NCBI GenBank assembly: GCA_011037195.1
Contig: JAAEAF010000614.1
Span: 62,001-126,000, forward strand
Direction of reading: 5' to 3'
From: Triatoma infestans
Taxonomy: Eukaryota > Arthropoda > Insecta > Hemiptera > Reduviidae
Length of the DNA: 64,000 bases
The notes under the pieces were generated by a model. That model made no database searches. It saw only the letters and a program-made list of their open reading frames with translations, and had not been told where the DNA came from. Every line of letters starts with the position of its first letter. The stretch's first letter is position 1. Of this stretch, positions 55,673-64,000 are shown in pieces. A program made the translations under genes and the position numbers.

Positions 55673-56164
55673 ATATTTAAAAAATTAAAATGTTAGCAAT
55701 TCTGTAACATTTTTCCAGTAAATGATCTTCAGAAAGTTCCAGCGGAATGTTTGACATCAGTATTTCCCAAAACTGCTATTTTATAACAGCTTAGGGTTCT
55801 AGGAACCAAATAATTCAGAGGGTACCATTTTTAAATAAATAGGTACCATTTTCTTAAAAAAAAAATCGTCAACCAGAAATATGGCTTTAGAGAATGGGAT
55901 TTTCAATTTTTGTAATTTTTCCAAAATCAGCTATAAGAGACTTAATCAGTTATAAGAGACTTCCTTCTAGAGCTAATCAATCAGGTACGGTTCTACCAGC
56001 TGGTAGGGAGTAAGTTTGCTTAAATTTAGTTAAAATTCTTGTTAACACAGCTTGTTAACAATGCCGCCGCAGAATCAGATTGATTCAATGAAGTAAAGCA
56101 AAATAAGTTAGTTCACATTGAAAAGCGACAATTTGCATGAAGTGTTATAATACTTTTTTATTTT
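55673..56164. other. AT-rich spacer, no gene seen
   Basis: Contains two short tandem words: 'tataagagactt' at 55,931 and 55,951, and 'ggtaccatttt' at 55,820 and 55,842. No gene. Confidence 0.55.
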
Positions 56165-56400
56165 TTATACTAATTTTTGTTTATTAAGGCGTGTCAACAT
56201 TTAAGGTGAATGGGTACCTGAAGCCTTCTTGGTGAACTGGCGGCCTCCGGACAGTGTTCACTCGTTACAACCAACATTCCCATCAGCGGACGGTAGAAGC
56301 TACTAGGGTGAGAAAATCTAACGGCAGCAACGTTGGACTCGAACCCGAAACATCCGCGTCCCAAGTCCAGAGCGCTGCCACTGAACTAATCCGACTACTT
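56165..56400 (-). mobile_element. tRNA-derived SINE
   Basis: On the minus strand an RNA polymerase III promoter is visible: A box TAGTTCAGTGG (56,388-56,378) and B box GGTTCGAGTCC (56,345-56,335), a perfect match to GGTTCGANTCC, 32 bases apart as in a tRNA. The tRNA-like head (from about 56,396) is followed by an unrelated body of about 130 bases and an AT-rich end (TTAATAAACAAAAATTAG, about 56,190-56,170). The T-arm does not pair well and the 3' acceptor strand is missing, so it is not a functional tRNA. I did not find a second copy or a clear target duplication. Confidence 0.75.
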
Positions 56401-57979
56401 AAATAATGTGTATATTGAATTACGAAATTCAGTATATTTAGTTGAGAACAGCGCTATTTTTCTGGTCGCTAGCTTGTTGGATTATTTTTGGAAAATATAA
56501 ACACCAGGTTGATTTCAAATAGAAATACTAGATGATTTGAAAGAATTCTTTTAATTTTATAACAACAACGTGTTGATAATGAAAGTGCCAGAAATATAAA
56601 ATGGGTAAATTGAAATAGACATGAATATTTCATTATCTAAACTATACGTTTTATATTTAAGAAACGCTGACCATTACTAGTAATGTAATTGGAAAGCAGA
56701 AAGGCTTACTGAAATAGTCGGGTGGATGATTTATTGTTTATCACAGCTTTACTACGACAGGGCCAAAGTTTACTTTCATACAAACAATACGTGACTCCAC
56801 AATGAATTTAAAAGAAACATGGCGTCGCGTTCTGTTCATCTTAGAGAACATCTACAAATATAAAGATAAGTGAGCATTTTTCTTCGGGCAGAATAGAATA
56901 ATCTGTAAAAAAGGAAAAGAAAACCAAACATCCTGCAATCACCAAACAGAATGATTGGATAACAATGTGGAATGTTCGTTTGTAAAAGAGACAATGTATA
57001 AACAGTTTTAACTCAATATAAAAATATCACCAGCACGTACGTTAGACTCAGAAAAATTGAATTACAAAAAAGTGCCACAAATAGCAATACCGCTACCATT
57101 CTTGCAAAAATAAGAGAAACTTTATAAATTGTAAAATATGAAATTAATAAAAATAAACAATAAGAGTGTAAAAGTGTGTTTGAAAAAGAAATTAATATTG
57201 GCCATATATTCTCAATGTACTTATCACTTTTAACTTTTCTTTTTTCACTTCCAAATCCTTTCTCTCATTCAGTACAAAATACAAACTTCAGTTTTCACTT
57301 TCAAACCATTAAAATAATTCCATAATAGTATTAACATTGTTTTGTTGTTTTGCATACAAAACGATTCAATTGTCAACTTTTACTATTAAATTTAATAGAA
57401 CAGCCCTCTCTGCTAATACTATCGTCTCTAAGAACAAAGCGCCTACACAAATTCGAACAGAATACAGAACAAATAAGAAATTTAACTATATAATAAATGT
57501 TATATTTCTTAACATAATATTAATTATTTAAAACTGAAAATTCAGTAAATTTTGTATTGTTCACAATTGTTGTACTTTATGAAACACACTACTATTAATA
57601 AAACAGTAGGAGTTGATAGTTAGCCGTTGAGGAGTGAAGGTGTATGTACTGTTCAAGATGATATTTCAAATTAACCTGAATCGTGAAACAGTTAGTTTAA
57701 TGTACATACAGGACTATAAACAGTGATTAGAAAATAGTGATTAGGTAAGACTCAAACGAATTAAATAATTAAAATTTAATTATTATTAACACTTGTTTCT
57801 TTATATCTTCTTATGGACTGATTGTTATTATAATTATTTTTTATTAACTAATAATTGAGGAATTACACTTGATTAAGACAAAATGTGAGTTTGCATTGTA
57901 ATTATAAATAATTAAGTTCAATTAAAATTCTCTTAGATTATAATAAATGTATACTGTTAGATTGACGAATAGTATAAGT
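56401..57979. other. AT-rich spacer, no gene seen
   Basis: No recognisable coding sequence. The plus frame 57,337-57,531 (64 residues) has no family. Confidence 0.5.
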
Positions 57980-59560
57980 GAATATTAGAAAATAAGTTTA
58001 AGCAATGAAACACGAGTAAAAGAAGTGTGGAAAAAGGTGAAAAAAGAGAATAATGATTTAAAAAAGTCATTGGAACAAATGAAAGCGTAAATTAAACTAT
58101 TGAAAAATGAATACTGGTAAATTGAAAAATAGTTTTAGACAGTGAAATTCAATAGTGAAATGGTTGGAAGTTGTTGAAAATAGAAGGGGGGTAAATATTG
58201 AGCGATTATTGTATTGACAAATTGGATATGGATGTAAAAAAAGAAAATAAGTCGGTGAAGAAAATAAAGGTTAATAACACGTGAATCAATTGGTATTCGT
58301 GAATTAATAAAAAGTGAATCTTTCATAGGTATTAAAAATGAAGGATGAATATAAAATACCAAATATTTTAAGAAAAGTCAATCGTAAAAGTGTGAATGAA
58401 CGAAAACTGTACTACTGATAGAGATTAACGAAAGAGAGAAACTGCTGGCAGTCAAGCGAAAACTGCTTGGTAAAGGAAAATAGGTGAAGGATTATATTAA
58501 TAATAATTCACGATGAAGAAGAACTGTTATATGAGGAAAGAAAAGATAATGGCAATCTGATAGAAATATTAGGAGAGGATTTTGTAAGTATGCGGAAGAA
58601 TTATTAAAGGAAACCTTTCAAAATAGAAACAGTTTGAATAAATTGAAAAATATTCACAAGCTCAAATGATTAGGAAATAAACAGTGTGATAAAACAGTAA
58701 TATAATGTATAAAGACTAATATTAATGTATGTATATTAAATGTTGAAGAGCCTCAAAAGAAATATCGATCTTGTCAAAGATGTTATAAACAACTCTGACA
58801 TTATGGGAATTACTAAAGCCTAGTTAACTAAGAATGATATTAGTATTATGATTTAGGTTTTGAGGTTACTATGCTATTCACAACGCTGATAATAAACACA
58901 AAATTAAAGGAAAGAGTCTCAAGCGGCATACATAATAGAATAGAATTAAAAAGTGGGATAAATTATATTAATTATGAATTATATTAATTATTCATTGATA
59001 TGAATATTGTTTACAAGGAAAATTAAATAATTGATTCAATAAAAATACTATAATGGTCTAGTTAGATTAGCAGCTAGAGAAGTGGTAGAGGGAGTACAAA
59101 GTAAAAATAAATACCAGTGATTTTCAAAAGAATGCAAATTATTAAGAAAGGCTGTCAGATGATCCTATACGAAATTTAGATTATATGGAGCAGAAAAAAA
59201 GTAGACATTTATATGTACAATTAAAAAAATAATACAATAATCAAATCAAAAAAATTGCAAGAAAATTGATGAAAGATAAAAGGGATAAATTAAGACAAGA
59301 TTATAAACACTAATATGAATTACAGATGGAAATATATTAAAAAAGATATTGGCTAACAAGTATATTTTGCCAGAAATATTGTTCGAGAAGAGGAATAGAT
59401 TAGTTCTATTTTGATAAATTAATAATGCTAATTCTTTCAGTAATGAAGTATTATATAATGTGATAGAGAGATCAGTAAGGACGTTTCTACCATGTTGTAA
59501 TGAGCCTAATCATCAGCGTCGTTACACCTTGAATGCCAATAAGGTAGACCTGAATAAAAT
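57980..59560 (+). pseudogene. Highly decayed AT-rich non-LTR element relic
   Basis: Frames are destroyed, but protein-like pieces remain: EVWKKVKKENNDLKKSLEQM near 58,017-58,085 (coiled-coil, ORF1-like); NIDLVKDVINNSDIMGIT near 58,758-58,815 (start of an endonuclease domain, followed by a damaged 'K A stop L T'); KLLRKAVR.SYTKFRLYGAE near 59,138-59,190 followed by IKTRL and other basic pieces typical of the EN-RT linker. C-to-T/G-to-A style decay would explain the extreme AT content. The call rests on weak similarity recognised by eye. Confidence 0.35.
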
Positions 59561-59591
59561 AAAATTGTTTTTAGCGAATAGTATAAATACA

Positions 59592-59726
59592 TATATATTA
59601 CACACGTGTATGTGAGTGTGTACGTGAATGAACACAATATATTATATATTACAAACGTGTATGTGCGTGTGTAGGTATGAACACAATATATATATTACAA
59701 ACGTGTATGTGTGTGAACACAATATC
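59592..59726. repeat. ~45-50-bp degenerate tandem repeat, three copies
   Basis: 'ATTACAxACGTGTATGTG' followed by GT-rich sequence and 'GAACACAATAT' occurs three times, ending at about 59,640, 59,690 and 59,724. The last copy is shorter. Confidence 0.85.
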
Positions 59727-60065
59727 TCAAATACGAAAATCGCAGGAAGCTCAAATTTGCTATTCCGATTAGTGTACCGCATCTGACACAAAGATTTCAG
59801 GCAATCCTTCAACGAAGTGTGTGATTTTACTGGATTTTTGTTTCTCCGGTTATTCCAGATTATGGTTACCCGGAAGCGCACTTTTACACAATATGTTTTT
59901 GAATTTTCATTTTTGGTTGGAATTTTCTCGAAAACGACTACAATAATTTCCTTTCACCTTGGAACACAAACTATCACTTTTATTTGCACCATTTTCTGAA
60001 AAAAACAAACAAAACAATGATTTTAGGTAGTTGTGAGGAATATGAGACATGAAAATCGCAAATTG
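59727..60065. repeat. Interspersed repeat copy (inverted orientation part)
   Basis: Contains 'caaatacgaaaatcgcaggaagctcaaatttgc', 'tccggttattccagatt', 'cggaagcgcacttttac', 'ggaattttctcgaaaacgacta' and 'tttcctttcaccttgg', the family's modules in reverse order. Confidence 0.6.
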
Positions 60066-60779
60066 TGTTTATTCAACACTATTGGCGCACTCTACAATGT
60101 AATATTCCTCTGCCTGCCTCTGTTGGTAGGCTGAGCGATTGTCCACAATATTTATCTTAGAACATATGAGCAACATTTGAAATTTAAGTAAATTTGTCAT
60201 TTACTCTATATATATATATATAAAACTATATTAAGAGAAGAAAGAGAAAGACGTATGAGTGTTTCACAGCAGATTTGTATTGTTTATTGTCTTGGTAACC
60301 TCATAAACCAGTATTTTTAATCAATAATTATTGATCTCTATACACATGTAGAATATTTTAATTAAAAATCCAAATTTTAAATAGATAAAATGGAGAATTT
60401 ATTTTAAAAGAAAGAGGGAGAGATATCTAATAAAGTTTATGTTACTGGACAAACTGAAGTTACCCATATCATATCTGGTTCAGACAGTGAGCGTTTGCCA
60501 TGCTAAAGGCTATATATTTATAGCTACAGCTTGCTAGCTTGTCTAGGTTTTGGCAGAAGGAGATGTAAGCTGGGGAGTTGTAACAAGTGACAAGGAAGGA
60601 CGGCATAAGGTAAAAGGAAAAGCTCTTGCTTCTGGCTAAGTTGGTTTTGGAAAGTGGTTGGTTGTGGTAGGAGGCATACAGCCCCTCTTTACCAAGTCTC
60701 CTTCTTGGACTTACCTAATTAAAACTTCTTAATGGAAGTGTAACTGCTGCTTCAAGAACAGTCTGGCTGTTGAAAAGAA
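60066..60779. other. Spacer, no gene seen
   Basis: A short AT microsatellite lies at 60,207-60,222. Nothing else recognised. Confidence 0.5.
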
Positions 60780-61215
60780 ACTCCTTTACAACAGCACCAA
60801 GTGGACACTTTCATTAAATAAAAGGTTTTTCTAAAATACTTTTTCCAAGAAAATGAAAAAACTAAAAACGAACAAATTTTCTGAATTATACGAAATTTAA
60901 AGAAAATAATTGGAGCCATTTTCAAGAAAATCGTGAAGAAAAGGAAGAAAAAAATATTCAATAAAGTCGTAATTTCGTTTGATGAATTTTGCTCGAATCC
61001 TTCTTACCAGATGGTGTGATAATACCCGAAGGAAATACCAAGCTATACGCGATTTTTCGTTTTTGAGTTATTTCACACACAAACTATTCGCTAAAAACTT
61101 TATTTCACATTTAGAGGACTTCAAAACTCAAGTAATTCTGATGAAAACTCAAGTTCTAAAATTTGACATGATCCTTTCTCTATTGCAATACTGCCTCTTC
61201 TTGGAGTAAGCGAGA
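60780..61215 (+). repeat. Interspersed repeat copy
   Basis: 'tatacgaaatttaaagaaaataattgg', 'agccattttcaagaaaatcgtg', 'attcaataaagtcgtaattt', 'cgtttgatgaattttgctcg', 'gcgatttttcgtttttgag', 'ctattcgctaaaaacttta' and 'atttgacatgatcctttctc' follow in the family order. Confidence 0.7.
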
Positions 61216-62055
61216 ATATAAATTTCAATTTAAGGAAGGAAGCAAAATTAAAATAGAATGCGCCATTTCGTAGTCAAATAAATCACAATCGCATTGAATT
61301 AAAGCACTAGGCCAGATTAAATACAATATGTGATTCCCACAGAACTAACCACAAAAAAAAAAAAAAAAAGAAGTTACCTCATGAAATGTTACCTGCATGT
61401 AACCCACACTGAGCAAACCAAACCACAGACACTATCTTCACAGATATTGACCGATATTTTTCACCAACCAGCATTTTAAGTTATTTAACCGTCAAACTTG
61501 ATATTTAATGCAGTACAAACAAGGGATCGCAGCGGATAGCCGACTTGTGGCCAAGGTTTATGTACTAGGCCCTACAGTTTCATGAACAGTTCTGGGTTAA
61601 CTTCAACCCTTTTTCTACTATATCCGTTGAAATAACCTAAAACCCTGGTACGCTGAGAAGGGATGGAGATAGAAGGGGTTCCGGACTGTGTTTGGACCTA
61701 CCTACCGGTTCGCCTACAGAGGCCCGTCCAGAAAAACACTAACTATATACACTACTAAGTTCTAAGTCATGGACTTGTATAAAATATGGAATAACCAAAG
61801 GAAATTTCAGTGAAAAATCACCTCTCGTAAAGTAGCTAGAATATTCTTTTTCTTTTTCCAAGAAGTAAAAAAGTGAAGAGAAATTTTTCCCTCGGCCAAT
61901 TGTAGGAAAACTATGGATGATTGGATTGTGGGTGATCACGCACACCCCGCACGTACACACCATGACCTTTCGAATTTAAAGACACACACTACTTTCTCTT
62001 ACTTTCCCTGACTGTAATTATTACAATACTATTGTTAGATTTGTTTAAAAGTGGA
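61216..62055. other. Spacer, no gene seen
   Basis: No recognisable coding sequence; poly(A) run at 61,352-61,369. Confidence 0.5.
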
Positions 62056-62290
62056 ATTCTAGAAATGCTTCCTATATAGTTGAGTAGTATCAAAATGGTA
62101 GAGAAAAGCTTAATGTTGCAGCTTCACCACAACCAAATTTTTCCAGGAAAAATTTAAATAACATAGGCAATAGGGTTCTAGGTGTGCACATAAATAGCAA
62201 AGTTTGAAGACAATGGATCGAGAAAATTGCTGCAAAAACACTGCAGTAAAGCTATAAATTTCGGTTAACGGATTTTTTCAGGTACAGTCA
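62056..62290 (+). repeat. Truncated interspersed repeat copy
   Basis: 'gcttaatgttgcagcttcaccac', 'aaatttttccaggaaaaa', 'agtttgaagacaatggatcgag' and 'gcagtaaagctataaatttcgg' are family modules; the copy stops near the purine tract. Confidence 0.6.
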
Positions 62291-62314
62291 GTGCCAGATG
62301 CAGTCGTGTATACC

Positions 62315-63385
62315 TAAACAGAACGACAGAGAGGAACAGAAGTTAGGGCAAGTAGAAAGAGAGAATGAAGGAGGATAGAACAAAGTAGGAACAGAAGAAG
62401 GAGCAGAAATAAGATATGGGAGTGACAATGGTGAGACAGAGAGAAAGATAATGAAGAGAACGGTGAATATGAGGGGAAACACTATGAGTGATAGATCGGG
62501 ATAGAGGACATTTAGGAGCAAAAGTATGAGCAGATCAGGAGAGAGAGAGAGAGTGAGAGAACAGAATCAAAAAAGTGACAGAGAGAACGGAAATTGAGAA
62601 AAAAAGAGAGCAAGTAGAAAGAGAGCAATGGAAATAGAGAGAGAGAGCGGATGAAAAGGCTGAAAGAGAATGTAGTAGATAAATAAAGTGAGAGATGGAT
62701 AGAAGAAAGAGCAAGGTGGAGAAAAGGAAGTGAAGAACTGAGGAAACAGATAGTAACAGAAAAACGGGCCTAGAGATTGAGTGAGAATGAAGAGAGAGAT
62801 GTATGAAGAGAAACAGAATGAAAGACGGACATAAGGTAGATCAGGGTAGAGTACAGAGGAAACAAGTAGGAACAGAAGAAAGAGCAGGTCAGAGAGGGAG
62901 AGAAGAAAGCAAGATGAGGGACGAGACTGAAAGAGAAGGATCTGTGAAGATGTAAATGCAGAGAGAGAGAATGAAGATCCTGCAGGAGGATTAGATAGAG
63001 GAACTGAGAGATTAAAAGAAGAAAGATTGGGGTAAAGAAGAAAGAACTGAGGAAAGAAATAAAAATGCGAAAACAGGCAGAAATGGAGAGAGAAGAATAA
63101 AGAGAGAGAATGAGGAAGAAAGAGGGGCATAAGGTAGATAACGAGAGAGGACAGAGGGAATATGTTGGAACAGAAGAAAGAGCAGGTCAGAGAGAGAGAG
63201 AGTGAGCGACTGAGAGGCAGAAGGAGATGTAAAGAAAAGAGAAAGAGATGGACCGTAGAGTGGTCAAGTACGGAAGACAGAATAAATGAAGAACTGCGGA
63301 AGGAGATAGGAAAAACAGGCAGAAAGAATGAAAAAAGTAAAATGCAGGCTGAACATTGGAAAATAAAAAAATAGAATGAAAGAAC
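62315..63385 (+). repeat. 1.1-kb purine-rich (GA) tract with internal repeats
   Basis: The plus strand is overwhelmingly A and G, with scattered GAGAGA runs. It is not a simple microsatellite: a longer unit recurs with period about 298 ('ATAAGGTAGAT' at 62,831 and 63,129; 'GGAACAGAAGAAAGAGCAGG' at 62,869 and 63,167), and 'GCAAGTAGAAAGAGAG' is shared by about 62,348 and 62,606. The long minus frame 62,567-63,130 (187 residues of S, F, L, P) is a by-product of this composition. Confidence 0.85.
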
Positions 63386-64000
63386 TAGAGTATTGTGTGG
63401 TTGGGTTAGGATTTGTTGTGTACGATTGATTCCAGTTCAATGGAAAATAATCTATCAAGTTCGGTGTGAATATTAATGAGTGTTTGAACACCATTGACGA
63501 GTGAATCCACTAAGCGTTATGATCAACTTCTCTCCATTTCCCATTCAACATCGCCCCTTTCCATTTCAACCAACAACTTTTTTTTTTTAACCCATTTTTT
63601 TCACTCGATTTTTATTTCATAAAACAGATTTTTTTTTTTTTTATAAATGGTGAAATAATTATATTTTGTTTGTATGTCTTTACGTTATTTTTTCGAACGA
63701 ACTTACCATTATTATTAATCGAGCGAGAAATCGCTAGAGAAATTACGCTCTACCGATCTTCAACATCATCTGTTTCTGCTTTTTACTTAAATTAGAATTC
63801 ATAAACTTCACATTAATTTAGTGTCTACATTAACTTACACACCCATATTGTATGTTTTTTATTTTATTTATTAACTTATTTATTTTTTATTTATTAGTTT
63901 TTCTTACCTGTAGTAAGAGGAACTATTGCAATCGTGCAAATTTTTGGAAAATGAATAAGTATACATCTGATTATGAAAAAAATGTCTTTAGCGAATGGTC
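63386..64000. other. AT-rich end of window, interspersed-repeat start
   Basis: Poly(T) runs at 63,579 and 63,629. The last 100 bases ('agtaagaggaactattgcaatcgtgcaaatttttgg' to 'aaaaaaatgtctttagcgaatgg') resemble the end of an interspersed repeat copy continuing beyond the window. Confidence 0.5.

Noticed and set aside
56335..56396. Functional tRNA gene
   Set aside because: A and B boxes are good, but the T-arm stem is mispaired and there is no acceptor 3' strand; a SINE head fits better.
62567..63130. 187-residue minus-strand protein rich in S, F, L and P
   Set aside because: It is the pyrimidine strand of a purine-rich tract; open frames are expected there and the sequence is low complexity.

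Overview
This window is eukaryotic, AT-rich, non-genic DNA, most likely from an arthropod and probably an insect. I recognise no intact host protein gene, rRNA gene or functional tRNA. All recognisable coding sequence comes from transposable elements, and every copy is broken by frameshifts, stops, truncation or rearrangement. The mix (Jockey-like and RNase H-bearing I-like non-LTR elements, Gypsy and Copia LTR elements, a Penelope-like element, a tRNA-derived SINE, many diverged short repeats) fits an insect genome. The order cannot be fixed from the sequence; a hemipteran is only a guess.

Layout. 1-1.27 kb: AT-rich flank. 1.27-6.1 kb: nearly full-length but dead Jockey-like element (+): leader with a 50-bp tandem repeat, gag with three zinc knuckles, endonuclease, RT with a mutated catalytic site, poly(A) end. 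8-14 kb: AT-rich DNA with copies of an interspersed repeat family, a large inverted repeat and microsatellites. 15.1-15.9 kb: 3' end of a Copia element (-). 15.95-16.17 kb: six-copy 37-bp minisatellite whose unit is a hairpin. 18.74-26.21 kb: complete-ended Gypsy element (-) with two ~308-bp LTRs and a 5-bp TSD (TGGGG); an internal pol segment is inverted and the RT core is missing.

27.8-44.7 kb: six fragments of RNase H-bearing non-LTR elements in both orientations, an 18-copy 31-bp satellite (32,503-33,060), a 118-bp tandem duplication, a TIR-bearing repeat copy and a possible solo LTR. 45.5-51 kb: a second ~117-bp tandem duplication, an unclassified GC-rich block, and two tandem Penelope-like fragments preceded by a convincing type I hammerhead-like motif (49,749-49,805). 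51.4-55.7 kb: a long dead I-like element with EN, RT and RNase H. 56.17-56.40 kb: tRNA-derived SINE (-). 58-59.6 kb: a very decayed AT-rich non-LTR relic. 62.3-63.4 kb: a 1.1-kb purine-rich tract.

No genes here cooperate in a host pathway. The features most worth following are the hammerhead/Penelope arrangement, the Gypsy copy with an internal inversion and a 20-bp periodic CTAGC array, the 31-bp satellite with regularly spaced variant units, the hairpin minisatellite and the TIR repeat family.
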